From the NCBI GenBank assembly GCA_963702445.1, contig CAVPCZ010000008.1, positions 60,952-124,951 of the forward strand: 64,000 nt of DNA, read 5' to 3'. The notes below the pieces were generated by a model. It ran no database searches. It was not told the origin of the DNA and saw only the letters and a program-made list of their open reading frames with translations. This document shows, piece after piece, positions 28,619-38,955 of this stretch (positions are counted from its first letter, which is position 1; every line of letters starts with the position of its first letter). The stretch comes from CAVPCZ01 sp963702445 (GTDB lineage: Bacteria; Bacteroidota; Ignavibacteria; UBA10030; UBA6906). A program made the translations under genes and the position numbers.

Positions 28619-28978
28619 CTAGAGATATGAGGCAAACGTTGACGTGAGAAGAAGCGACCTTTCCGGCAACGGACCGTTCAGTCCGTCGCACGTGAGGCGC
28701 CTCCAGACGACGACTATCGTGAATGGTACGGCTGCACAGAGCGCAGCCGCAACCGGAGCATGACGCAGCTCCTTGGGGAAATAACTGAATGACAGGCCCG
28801 GAAGGAAATCCAGGACAGTGAGCACCGTTGTCGTTCCGCCGCTCTCGAGTTCACCGGGAGAAAAGAGAGGGCGCGTTCCTCCCAATGTCAGAGAAATCGT
28901 CGGGGACAACATGAGAATGGCGAGAAGGACGAAGAGAGACCTGGACGGAATCGTCAAATGCGCGCGCGATAGGGACAT
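28619..28978 (-). CDS. Hypothetical membrane protein
   Basis: 119 aa. An N-terminal hydrophobic helix (LFVLLAILMLSPTISLTLGG), a Ser/Gly-rich external segment, and a second helix (VAAALCAAVPFTIVVVW) followed by a basic stretch. No family recognised. The ATG coincides with the expected start of transcription from the promoter at 28985-29013 and has no ribosome binding site, so the message may be leaderless. Confidence 0.5.
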   Translation of the reverse strand: MSLSRAHLTIPSRSLFVLLAILMLSPTISLTLGGTRPLFSPGELESGGTTTVLTVLDFLPGLSFSYFPKELRHAPVAAALCAAVPFTIVVVWRRLTCDGLNGPLPERSLLLTSTFASYL

Positions 28979-28984
28979 ATGTTT

Positions 28985-29013
28985 AATATACGGGAATTCC
29001 TCCGTTGCCGCAA
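28985..29013 (-). promoter_or_regulatory. Predicted promoter upstream of the small membrane gene
   Basis: TTGCGG (29008-29013), 17 bp, TATATT (28985-28990) on the minus strand. It has the same TATATT -10 hexamer as the trp and TonB promoters. Confidence 0.5.
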
Positions 29014-29030
29014 CAGCAAGATGTTACGCT

Positions 29031-29225
29031 CATGCTTCAGGCGTGCCGCGGGCTACAGCCGTCCAGGCGGTTCCCCGTTCGTTCTTCAGGGAAGGCGCAG
29101 GCCTCGCCCAGTCCGGCGGTTCACTCGTGCTTCAGACGGGCCGAGGGCCACAGGCGTCGCGGCGTTTCGCTCGTGCTTCAGATGAGCCGCATGCTATATC
29201 TGAAGCGGTTCAGTCCGCTTCAGGG
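29031..29225. repeat. Imperfect ~46-bp tandem repeat, non-coding
   Basis: The intergenic stretch between the GH27 gene and the hypothetical membrane gene holds cttcag at 29035, 29084, 29130, about 29175 and about 29218, spaced 44-49 bp. Between them recur gggc(t/c)acaggcg, (a/t)ggcggttc and gctcgtgcttcaga. Units are diverged, and short frames through them are not protein-like. Confidence 0.65.
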
Positions 29226-29254
29226 AAGCAGCACTCCACGGTCATTGAGGTATT

Positions 29255-31550
29255 TCACGGCGTCCGGGCCTGAAGTAACATCACCCCGTGCGCCGGCACC
29301 TGGACCGGCATCGTTCCCGAAAAAGTCCCGAGATCCCGCTGCCGCCAGAGATCCCGCACCGCTGTGCCCTTCGCCGATCCGAAACGATCAAGCGGCAACG
29401 TATACCGCGCGGGAGCCGATCCAAGATTGAAGACGCCGAGAGCATGTGAGCCGTCCGCCATCACCTTTGCCCACACCTGGATGCTGTCCTCCTTGAAGCA
29501 CCGGAACGGCCTGACGCCCGAGCGGATCTTGATTGACCGCCAGGACCTCGTCGTTTGTCAGCAGATTCAAGGTGAAGGGGTCCAGCCTCTCGAGGTCGCA
29601 TCCGATAAGCAGCGGCGAGGACAGAAGGCACCAGAGGCTGATATGGGTGTACTGTTCATCGGGAGTCAGCTTCGTGGGGTGCAGGCTCGGACCCCAGCCG
29701 ACCCATCCCACAACGAGCATGTCAGGGTCATTCCAGCACCCCGGTCCGGCATAGGGAGCATTTTCGATCTGGCTGAACCCGATGCCGCTCATGCTCTCCC
29801 ACGTGTCGGTGATATCTCCTGTTGTGCGCCAGAGATTGCCGCCGACATCCGCCCCCCATTCCCATACTTTCCCCATGCCGTACTGGCACAGGCTGTACAC
29901 GATATCTCGCGGCACATCACGCAGCGCCGCGCGCATGACCGTATACGGTTTCTGCAGTTCAGCCCTTGAGGTATCCTTCGCAATGTCCCCGTAGGAACAC
30001 CAATCGTATTTGAGATAGTCGATTCCCCACTGCGCGTACGAGCGTGCATCCTGAATCTCGTGGCGGTAACTTGCGGTGTACCCTCCGCACGTGAGCGGTC
30101 CCGGAGAACTGTAAATGCCGAGTTTCAGGCCGAGAGCATGCACGCTATCCCCCAACCGTTTCATGTCCGGGAATTTGTCGTTGGTCAGGATGTTTCCTTC
30201 TCCGTCGCGCTTCGGGAGGGGAGAATCACCCTTGATTTCCCAACCGTCGTCGATATTGATGGAGGACCACCCGTGGTCCATCAGCCCTTTTGCCTTGAAC
30301 AGACGGGCGCTTGCCAGAACTTTCCCTTCATCCACGCTCAATCCCCAGCAGTTCCAGCTGTTCCAGCCGAGCGGAGGGGTGAGCGCGATCCTGTCGCCGA
30401 TAAGCAACTCCAGATCCCGCTTTGCACTCCCCCGTGCGTTCTGAGCGGTCAGTGTGATTCGATAGGTTCCGTTGTCGCCCGTCCGGCCGGAGATTATGCC
30501 GGTCTGCGGATCCAGCGTGAGTCCGGCAGGGAGAGTCCGGGCCGAGAATGTCATGGGTCTCTCTCCGCTTGCCGGGATGGCAAACAAGAACGGCCGGCCC
30601 GCACGCGCTCCATAGACGCGCGGCCCGTTGATCCGGGGCGAGGCCGGAGCCTCTGGTGTCAGAATGTACGGAACCTCTTCGGCGAAGCTCACCGACTCAG
30701 AGGTATCTGCAAGGGCAAACGCATACAGCACGCAGGCCGGCTGATCGTGCGGGGGCACGGAGAGGACCACTTCCCGAACGGCTCCGGGATCGAGAGCAAC
30801 ATCCGTGGTCTTCCGCAAGAGCTCTCCCGTCTCCATCGCACTGCGCACCGTTGTGGTGAGCGTCCCCCGGATCGCATGTTCCCGTGACGTGTTGCGAAGC
30901 GAGTATGTCTTGCGCATTTCGTTCTTCAGGAAGTCGAATGGCCTGGCCTGAATATCGACACCCAGATAATCCAGCAGTTGAATCATCCGCACATGCGGAT
31001 TTCCGGTCCATATCCCCCCCTGCCCGCCCTGATCGTAGACGCGCACAGCCAGAACATTCACGGTGTCCCACCGGAGACGGGGATCGGCCACGGATAACCG
31101 GTAGGTCCGCTCGACATTCCACATACTCATGTCGGCTTTGAGAAAGGCGGTGTCGGCAACGGTCTCCGGCGGAACCGTTTTGCCGTTCATGCCGAAGATC
31201 CTGCCGTTCAGGAAGGACTGGTCGAAGTTGTTGATCTTCCCGAGAAAGATACGGACTCCGTCGCCCAGTCTGGAGCTGGTGCGCAAACCGGCGGGGAGCA
31301 CAAACCGGATTCTGTACCAGGCAAAGCCGTCGAGTTTGTCGTACCCCTGTTCTTCCCAGATCCTGTCCACGCCGATGGACTTCCAGCCGGCATCATCAAA
31401 ACCGGGCAGCATGTACTCCGGATTGTCACCGGGCAGAAAACGCCAGCCTTCTGTGAGGGGAATCCGGTGCGGTTCGAGGGAGAACGCACCGTGAGCGAAC
31501 AGCACAAGAAGAGAACAGACGAGGAAGCTGGTGCCCGTGGGTCGTACCAT
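29255..31550 (-). CDS. Secreted GH27 alpha-galactosidase with sugar-binding and Ig-like domains, one frameshift
   Basis: Removes terminal alpha-galactose from plant glycans. A signal peptide (FLVCSLLVLFAHGAFS) leads to a beta-sandwich (GWRFLPGDNP...FAWYRIRFVLP), a putative Ig/He_PIG domain (ISGRTGDNGTYRITLTAQNA), then the GH27 barrel from PPLGWNSWNCWG, with nucleophile Asp in GIDYLKYDWCSYG and PGCWNDPDMLVVG. The C-terminal all-beta domain (VWAKVMADGSHALGVFNLG onward) is in another frame after a shift near 29490, at a GGG run. ATG 31548-31550 follows GGAGGTG. Total about 765 aa. Confidence 0.92.
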
Positions 31551-31569
31551 ATGTGCACCTCCGGTCGGA

Positions 31570-32226
31570 TCAGTTCACATCGGGGAGTTCGGAAGATAGT
31601 TGATCGAGGAATGACTGGATGAACGCCGTCCGGGCGCCTGCCTCCGCACGTCCTGAAGCCGTGTGCATCATGCCGCCGAGGCGGAGCAATTTCGTGTAGA
31701 AGTGATCAATCGTATAGCGCCGGTCATCGGGTTGACGGTTCAGGGGAATGGGCTCCGCCGGGTCGTACAACCGCTGTCCCATGGTTGTGCCCAGCATCAG
31801 GCATCGTGCGATGCCGATCGCCCCTATGGCATCAAGGAAATCCGCGTCCCGCACCACCATCGCCTCAAGCGTTTTCGGTCCGATACCGGAGGAAAAGCTG
31901 TGTGCGGAGATGGCGTGGTGGATATCCTGCAGGTACTGCTCGGGATAGCTGATCGTGCGGAGGAAATCGGTCGCCACCTGGGCGGCGATGGTTGACGCGC
32001 TGGAGCGCATCGGAGAATCCTTTGGCATCACGACGCAATCGTGCAGCCATGCCGAGGGAAGCACCACCTCCAGATCGGCTTCCTCCACACCCGCCAGCCG
32101 CGTTGCGGTTGCAGCCACGCGACGCACATGCTCCAGGTCGTGCGCCGGATCCCCCTCCGGCATCCTCTGCGACAGAAACCGCTCTATCTGCGGCTGCCAG
32201 AATGTCCAGTCGAACGAACGTGCCAT
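31570..32226 (-). CDS. HD-domain phosphohydrolase (YedJ-like)
   Basis: 218 aa. The metal-binding pattern is complete: HDLEHVRRVAATA, AWLHDC (HD pair), HHAISAHSFSSG and VVRDADFLDAIGAIG. This arrangement and length are those of YedJ/YpgQ-type hydrolases, which cleave nucleotides or related phosphates; the natural substrate is uncertain. ATG 32224-32226 follows GGGGAGGGGAGT; an upstream in-frame ATG is weaker. It begins 63 bp after the amidase gene and precedes the GH27 gene by 19 bp. Confidence 0.85.
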   Translation of the reverse strand: MARSFDWTFWQPQIERFLSQRMPEGDPAHDLEHVRRVAATATRLAGVEEADLEVVLPSAWLHDCVVMPKDSPMRSSASTIAAQVATDFLRTISYPEQYLQDIHHAISAHSFSSGIGPKTLEAMVVRDADFLDAIGAIGIARCLMLGTTMGQRLYDPAEPIPLNRQPDDRRYTIDHFYTKLLRLGGMMHTASGRAEAGARTAFIQSFLDQLSSELPDVN

Positions 32227-32288
32227 ACTCCCCTCCCCATTGTTTTGTTGACTCCGCATCCCGGCCTTTGCGTGCCGGCCGGCCTCGT

Positions 32289-33976
32289 TCAGATCGCTCC
32301 GCTCCCCTTGCCGGAGGCGAACACGATACCGGGTTGATACGACACTATCTCCTCATGTCGCATGTCGCAAGAAAACGGGGCGGCTTTTCGCGCCTGTGTC
32401 GCCTGTTCGAAGGAATAGGCGAGAGAGAGCAATACCGGTTCGCTCCATGCGCGGCCGAAGAATGAAATACCCACAGGGAGGCCGAAAACAGTCCCCGCCG
32501 GCACGGTGATGCTGGGGTATCCGGCGACGGCAGCAAGGCCCGAACTTTCCCCGGTGAAGTGGTCGCCGTTCACCAGATCCGTCATCCAGGCAGGCCCTCC
32601 CGTCGGCCCGAGCAGAGCATCCAGCCTGTGCTTCTTCATTACCGCGTCGATTCCCCCGTCGCGTGTCAGCCGCAGGTTCTTCTCGAGGGCCGCGCGGTAT
32701 TCCCTGCTGGTCAACGGGCCTTTCGCCTCGGACTTCACAAAGATGTCCTGTCCGAAAAACGGCATCTCGGTCTGCCTGTTCCCTTCATTGAAGGCGATGA
32801 TCTCCTTCAGCGAATGAACCGGCGCACCCGGTCCGAGACGGGCAAGGTAGGCATTGAGGTCCGCCTTGAGTTCATAGAGAAGCACGGTGAATTCCGAATC
32901 ATCAAACTTCCCCAGGCTCGGAATTTCCACCGGATCCACACATACGGCTCCTGCCTTCAGAAGAGCCTCCAGAGCGGACTTCATTACCGCGTCCACCCCT
33001 TCATGGAACCCGAAGTACTTCCGTACCACACCGATGCGGCGTCCGCGTAATCCGTCAGGATCCAGATACCGGGTGTAGTCGGCGGCGCTTTCCGCTTGTT
33101 GCTCGTCGTCGCGGCATCTTCGCTGTCAGCACGGCAATCACACCCAGCAGAATTGCGGCATCGCGGACGGTACGCGCCATCGGTCCCGCGGTATCCTGCG
33201 TGTGCGAGATGGGGATGATTCCGGTCCGGCTCACCAATCCCACTGTCGGTTTCAACCCGACGATGCCGCACGAGTTGGACGGGCTTACAATGGACCCGTC
33301 CGTCTCGGTGCCGATGGCTCCGGCACAAAGACTTGACTGCCACTGCGGCAGCCGATCCGGAACTGGATCCGGACGTGTTGCGATCCAGCGCGTACGGGTT
33401 CCTGGTGAGACCGCCCCGTCCGCTCCATCCGCTCGTGGAACGGCTGGACCTGATGTTGGCCCATTCGCTGAGATTGGTCTTTCCGAGGATGACGGCGCCC
33501 GCGGCGCGAAGAAGGTGGACAAGAAAGGCGTCCGTTGGCGGCTTTGATCCGAGCAGCGCAAGCGATCCCGCCGTTGTGGCCATCCCGTCCGCCGTATCGA
33601 TATTGTCTTTTATCAGCAGTGGAATCCCATGGAGCGGACCCGCGCGGGCTCGCTTTTCTTTGCGTTCCCTGTCCAGGGCATCGGCAATGGACAGGGCATC
33701 GGGATTCACCTCTATCACACTCCGCAGCGCGGGTCCCTCCCGGTCGATGGTCCTTGATCCGTTCAAGATACTTTTCCGCGATGGACCGGGCAGTGTTGTG
33801 CCGGCTTGCATACCCTTCTGCAGATCGCTCATAGTGATTTCATCCAGCTCGAACGGTGGAACGTCTGCAGCCACATCCGGCTGTGCTGACCCGTTCGTAT
33901 CCCGGGCAAGGAGTGGGAACGCCGCGGCAACTGCGCCTCCGGCAATTCCCGCCCTCAGGAAGAATCGCCGGCTCAC
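32289..33976 (-). CDS. Tat-exported amidase-signature enzyme, multiple frameshifts
   Basis: N-terminus MSRRFFLRAGIAGGAVAAA is a twin-arginine-type signal. Amidase-signature core: PLHGIPLLIKDNI with catalytic Lys, GSSSGSAAAVAV with the Ser-cis-Ser region, TETDGSIVSPSNSCGIVGLKP, and a long C-terminal part (LDALLGPTGGPAWMTDL). Two compensating shifts near 33800 and 33745 hide TARSIAEKYLERIK, and further shifts occur near 33350 and 33100. The repaired protein is about 560 aa. Hydrolyses an unknown amide, outside the cytoplasm if the signal is functional. Confidence 0.87.
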
Positions 33977-34012
33977 GGGATCGGTCGCGGCGCGGGTGTG
34001 CTTCAGGATTTC

Positions 34013-34549
34013 TCATTGCGCTGATCTCCAGGAGAAAGGATGTGCAGAGAATTCCAGTTGCATCTCCACCATGGTGGGCCGGAACCCCAGTGCCTGAAAT
34101 GCATGCTGTCGCGACGGTGTTCCTGGGGGAGACGGAAAGGAGAAGCTTGCGTCCGCCCCGGGCCCGCACGATGTCCCCGACGGCGCGCACAAGCGCCTTG
34201 CCGCACCCTCTGCCCCGTGCAGAGGGAAGCAGGAAGAGGTCGTGGAGCCAGTAGGCGCTATCCGTCAGATCGACAAGGCTTGCAGACTCCAGACGCGCAA
34301 ATGCATAGCCGATGAGTGTGTCCTCTGTTCCTCCGCCACAACGATGGCTGCGTCCGGGTTTGCCAGTTCTTCCTCAAAAAATGCCGTAAAGGTCCGGAGC
34401 GGATCACCGGCTACAACGAATCGCAGCGGATCATAGGAGCGATGTTGTGCCGCGAGCGCGGCACCCAGCGCTGCGAGCTGGGGAATGTCCCCGGGTCCGG
34501 CGGGACGGAGGTTCATGGGCGGTTGCTGAATACTGGTGGTGGATGGCAT
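34013..34549 (-). CDS. GNAT-family N-acetyltransferase, frameshifted
   Basis: Begins MNLRPAGPGDIPQLAALGAA (ATG 34516 or 34549). The acetyl-CoA motif appears as FLLPSARGRGCGKALVRAVG and LLLSVSPRNTVA in a second frame, and the C-terminus (ALGFRPTMVEMQLEF) in a third, ending at TGA 34013-34015. About 175 aa once repaired, normal for GNAT. Breaks lie near 34300 and 34110. Substrate unknown. It is sandwiched between the beta-helix gene and the amidase on the same strand. Confidence 0.75.
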
Positions 34550-34565
34550 TGGCGTATCTTGCGTA

Positions 34566-36828
34566 TCAGGGAGTATCACCGTGTCGAGCAGTATCATTCG
34601 CCCGGTGCTTCCGGAATTCATCCACGAAAAGGCCGATGCGTTCAAACGGGATCCTTTTGAACCCGAGCTGCCACGCCGGAGACGTTTCCTTCAGACGGAA
34701 ATCCCCTCCGCGCACATCGGCGAATCCCGGATCGGCGAGCATGTTACCGCGTTTGATGAGCTCTCCGGCGATCGTGCTGTCACTGCGGGAATATTCCGCC
34801 GCGTATCCGATGTGATACGGATCGTAGTCCGGAGTCCACTTGCGCGTGACCACCAGAAGCATGGAGTCGGCAATCAGGTTCTTTTCCACACGCACATGCG
34901 TGAAGTCCATGCCTTCGGACAGATCAAGCCAGGTCCCCCCGACGCTGATATTCCTGGTCACCGTATTGCCGTACGGCATGCCGAGATCCGCCGAGTCAAG
35001 GTACGAGGGAAGCTTCGGGTACCGCAGACTGTAGGGGGCTTCCCGGTACCCGATATCATAGAGCTTCTCCACGATCTTCCAGGCCCCGCCGGGATGAAAA
35101 TACGAGACATGAGGCCAGATATAGATGTTCACCGCCGGGTGACAGTTGACAAAGATGTTGTTCTCCACGACGTTGTCTCTTCCGCTGTTGAAGAACACGC
35201 CGATATCGACATTGGCAAGAATGTTGCCGTACACCCGTGTATTGGAACCCGGAAGGTCCAGATAGATGGCGCGGAATCCTCCTTCGCCGTATCCGTGCGT
35301 GTCGTGGATGTAGTTGTATCTGATCACGGTGCCTTGCTCTGAATAGTCGGCCCCGGTGTTCACTCCCCCGACGTCTCCGGATTCGTGCGCGATGTCATAG
35401 ATATCGTTGAACTCGATGATATGATCGTTGCCGTAATACTGGATGCCGGAAAAGGGGGCATTGTGAATGCGGTTGTTCGAGACGACGTTGCCCACCCCCT
35501 GCAGAAACACACCCCCGTTGAACGCCTGGACAATGCCGCCGAACCTCTGGATGTGGTTGTTCGTCGCGTAGTTACCGGCGGGCGTGAGCGTCTTCCTGTC
35601 CCCCCCGTGATACGGATGCCGGTTGATCCCACGTCATAGATGTCGCAGCTCCTGACCCCGTTTCTCTTCCCCCCATCGATGATCACGCTCGTATCGTTGT
35701 CGATGTTCCGCACCGTGCACCCGGCAACGGTATTGTCGGACCCGCCGCGGATCTTGATCGCGCATGCACGCGACCCCTCGAACGTCAGAGACTGGAACTG
35801 GACGTGGGAGACCCCGTCCAGGAGGATCATCGGCTCCCGCAACAGGGACACCGTCACGTCGCCTGTCCGCAGGCTCGACGGGGGCCAGAAATAGAGCAGA
35901 CCCTGTTCTTCGTCCAGCACCCACTCCCCCGGGACATCCAGTTCCTCCAGCACATTGAGGAAAGCGTATCGCTGCCCCTGCTGATAGCCGTAGTGGTGAT
36001 GCGGTTCGGCGGGATGCACCATGTGCGCGAGTGTATCAAACGACGCGACCCGCTGATATCCGTCCCTCCAATCCCACACCCAGTACCCGTGCATCCAGAT
36101 GTCGTTTCTGGCGGACCAGCCGGAGGGCCGGTTCGCCGCCATACTGGAACACGCCGCAATGCCTGCCCGCAGGCAGTCCATTCTTGATGACCTTTTTGTC
36201 ACCCTGGTTGAGGATCGGTCCGGCTGTCTGGGGGACTGCGGCAATGGTCAGCCATCCCTTGTTCGGGTATCGGGCGACGGTCATGCGTGCGCCCCGGAAA
36301 TAGAGGTTCAGGCGGTTCGGCAGGACTCCGAAATCCTTCACCCCCTGAGATTTCAAATCCGTGACGAGAATCGCGTTCCGGATCAGACCGGGGATCCTCT
36401 TCAACACCGACGGGTCGTTGATTGCGTGAAATCCGCCGATGACTTTGCCGCCGATGAATCGAACCGATTCGTCTGCATAGGCGCTCCAGACGATCGGGTT
36501 CTCTTTCGTGCCGGAATCGGTCGCATCCAGGCGGAGGGTCCTGTCGAAACTGTACACACCGCCCCGGATGCGGACTCCTGCGCGGGAACCATCCGCGGTC
36601 CGTTCCCTCACCGCGTTCCGGGCACGTTGAAGTGTGGCAAACGGTCCGTCGGTCTTGCGGGCATTCGGTGCGGCCAGCAGGCCGGACCAGGAGTCATTCC
36701 CGCCGGCGGCAACATAGAACAGAACGTGCTCCGGGATTTGAGGGCCTGCGCCGGGGAGGAAAACCATAAAGAGTGCAGCAGACAGGATCAGGCGGGCGTG
36801 GCGTCGATGTGAAACGGGTGGTGTTCAT
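34566..36828 (-). CDS. Secreted right-handed beta-helix protein (GH141-like), frameshifted
   Basis: Signal-like LILSAALFMVFLPGAG, then FYVAAGGNDSWSGLLAAPN and GPFATLQRARNAVRE, the opening of GH141-type beta-helix enzymes, followed by coils rich in Asn/Asp (NNRIHNAPFSGIQYYGNDHII, VYGNILANVDIGVFFNSG) and a closing DVRGGDFRLKETSPAW. GH141 members include alpha-L-fucosidases and xylanases; substrate here is not predictable. ATG 36826-36828 overlaps the stop of the URO-D-like gene by one base (TGATG), but a shift between it and the signal segment is needed, with others near 36150 and 35430. About 750 aa. Confidence 0.75.
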
Positions 36829-37950
36829 CAGTATGTGCAGGCCCGTGCCGCATTGGCGAATGCCGCCAGGTTCTCCGGCGGAGTATCGAAGAAGTGATCG
36901 GCACAGGAGAGAATGTATCCGCCGTCGTAGCCGACCTTCCGGAAGAGCAGTTCGACCTGCGATGTGATCTCGGCGGGGCTCCCTGTCGTCAATACGGAAT
37001 GTTGATCCATACCTCCGATCAACGCGATCCGGTCTCCCATCTTCTCCTTCACCTCCCAGGGTTCCTGGTTGCCGCCGATGCTCGGCGGCGCCAGGGTCTC
37101 GGAGGCATCCGCACCGTTCCGGATGATCGAGTCCTCGATGCCGAGAGTGCCGCCGCAGGTGTGATAGGTCACGGTGAAGCGCAGATCGTGCAGAGCATCA
37201 TGGAGCTGACGGTCATACGGGAGGCAGAACTCCCTGTGCAGGTCGGGTGAGATCACGGTGGAGGAGGCGGAGCCTCCGCCCGTTTCCACCAGATCGAACT
37301 TCGCCCCCTTCATGCCTTCGATGAACCGCAGTTTCTTTTCCAGCAGGATCTGGAGGAAATGCGTGGACCCAGCCGGGCGTGTCGATGGCCCTGAAAATCA
37401 GCTCGGTCACATCCATGAGGCATGCCGCATGTTGCCAGCACCCCGCCTGGTCTCCCCACACAAACCCGCGTACGATTCCCCGGTCGCCCACTTCGTCGTA
37501 CACGCGCGCGAGCGGCCCGGGATCGAGCCCGGGGACCGGCATGTACTTCCGGACCAGCTCGATGTCCTCATCATGTTTGACGAGATACTCGGTGATCCAG
37601 GTGGTCTTCCGGTCGCCGGCGGTCTTATAGGAGAGGGTGCCTTCGGGGGTGCGGATGACATGGTGGTTGATTCTGTTGTCCGGGTCGGCGCTGACCACCG
37701 TCACTTCATCGCGCCACTGCGGCGTGGAGAATTTGGCGAAATCGGCGTCCACCAGCCAGAACTGTCCCATATCCTCAAAGTACTGGACCGCCGCATCCAT
37801 GCCGAACTTCTGAAACGCCTGGAGCGGCGTGGCACCCTGAAGGTAGGTGTCCAGATGAAACCCCTGCCACTGATGCACCGTAACAGGAAGCCGGTCCGGC
37901 TTCTCACCGTGCAATGCGCACATCATCCGTTCTTTTGAAGTCATGGCCAT
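36828..37950 (-). CDS. URO-D/MtaA-family protein in the carbohydrate locus, frameshifted
   Basis: About 373 aa. SKERMMCALHGEKPDRLPVT is the typical opening of non-haem URO-D-family proteins (MtaA-type methyltransferase relatives), and VTYHTCGGTLGIEDSIIRNG with GGMDQHSVLTTGSPAEI provide His/Cys positions like the zinc ligands of cobamide:CoM methyltransferases. The frame shifts near 37350. It is clearly distinct from hemE at 295-1344. GAGGA precedes ATG 37950. Its stop overlaps the beta-helix gene, and it follows the NAD(P)-binding gene by 37 bp. Function unknown. Confidence 0.8.
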
Positions 37951-37987
37951 GGTATTCCTCAGCAGGTGGAAGAGACAGCCCGCGGAA

Positions 37988-38629
37988 TCAGAAGAACAAT
38001 TCCCGGTTGGTAATCACGCGGATGCCCGGAGCGTCCTCGCGGGCGGCCCTGACCAGCGCGGCGGCAACCTGTTTCGCGGGGACAGGCCGCCATGGCGAGG
38101 GCGCAAGCGCCGAAAACCTCTTTGCTATGTCCTCGCCGAGCCGCCGTTCGTGACGTTCCCCGAGGAGCAGCGAGGGGCGAACAATGGTGACCGATATATA
38201 GCCGAGGCGGCCGACGGCCTGCTCGAGTTCTCCCTTCACCCGATTGTAGAAGACGCGGGAGGTGGCGTCGGCACCGAGTGCGCTCACGAGCAAGAAGTGT
38301 TTGGCGCCGCCGGCCAGACCGAGCTGTGCAGTGTGCAGCGCGTAGTCATAGTCCACACGGCGGAAAGCGTCCCGGGAACCCGCGTTGCGCATCGTCGTCC
38401 CCAGGCAGCAGAATACGTGATGCACGGCAAACACGGAGGCCTCCCGATCCAGGTGTTCAAAATCCACTACACGCACGACAAGCCGGTCCGACGGCGGAGG
38501 AGACGGCGGCGGCCGGCGCACAAGAATAGTGACGGGGTCAAACGAGGACTCGGCCAGCAGTGCCGCAAGGCACTCACGGCCGACAAGTCCGGTCGCACCC
38601 GCAAGGAGGACCGGATTTCTGGGAGTCAT
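37988..38629 (-). CDS. NAD(P)-binding Rossmann protein (HTATIP2-like)
   Basis: 213 aa atypical short-chain dehydrogenase: VLLAGATGLVGRECLAALL is the GxxGxxG dinucleotide site, followed by HVFCCLGTTMRNAGSRDAFRRVDYDY and VKGELEQAVGRLGYISVTIVRPSLLLG, the pattern of HTATIP2/TIP30-like proteins. Start is uncertain (ATG 38629 or 38635) with no close ribosome binding site. The preceding ~230 bp up to the terminator at 38865 read open in the same frame but are low-complexity and not protein-like. Confidence 0.82.
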   Translation of the reverse strand: MTPRNPVLLAGATGLVGRECLAALLAESSFDPVTILVRRPPPSPPPSDRLVVRVVDFEHLDREASVFAVHHVFCCLGTTMRNAGSRDAFRRVDYDYALHTAQLGLAGGAKHFLLVSALGADATSRVFYNRVKGELEQAVGRLGYISVTIVRPSLLLGERHERRLGEDIAKRFSALAPSPWRPVPAKQVAAALVRAAREDAPGIRVITNRELFF

Positions 38630-38864
38630 GTGCATGTAATGTACAACCCGGCAATGACAGCCGCAACCCTCCGCGCTGCTCCTGGCAGGGTCATGGTTGT
38701 CCCGTCGTTCGTCCCTGCATCCTCCTTGGCAAGGTAACGGGGGCTCGTCCCTATTCCACGCCTGCCCGCGTAGACCGGAGTTGCGCCCTTCGATCACTGC
38801 CTCGGCTCCCGGTCCAGCAGAGCGGGCCACCTCCAGGGTAAGCAACACGACGGGATGACAACAA

Positions 38865-38900
38865 AACACCCAGTCCCCGCACTGGCGGGGATCGGGTGTT
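38865..38900 (-). terminator. Strong intrinsic terminator after the T9SS cargo gene
   Basis: Minus strand: AACACCC and TCCCCGC pair with GCGGGGA and GGGTGTT (7 + 7 bp with a 2-nt mismatch between), loop CAGT, followed by TTTGTTGT. It lies 56 bp after the stop at 38956. The next gene downstream starts at 38629, so the 38630-38955 gap holds this hairpin and little else. Confidence 0.85.
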
Positions 38901-38955
38901 CATTTCAACGCACTGATCGGAAGACCGGCGATGAGCGGGTTCTTCCTGCCGGTGA

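Noticed and set aside
28386..28620. Fluoride riboswitch upstream of crcB
   Set aside because: I could not find the conserved crcB-motif elements; the region instead encodes the 41-aa membrane protein.
36828..37950. Second haem-pathway hemE
   Set aside because: The PVWMMRQAGRYLPEYR signature of true HemE is absent; the sequence and context fit the MtaA-like branch of the family.
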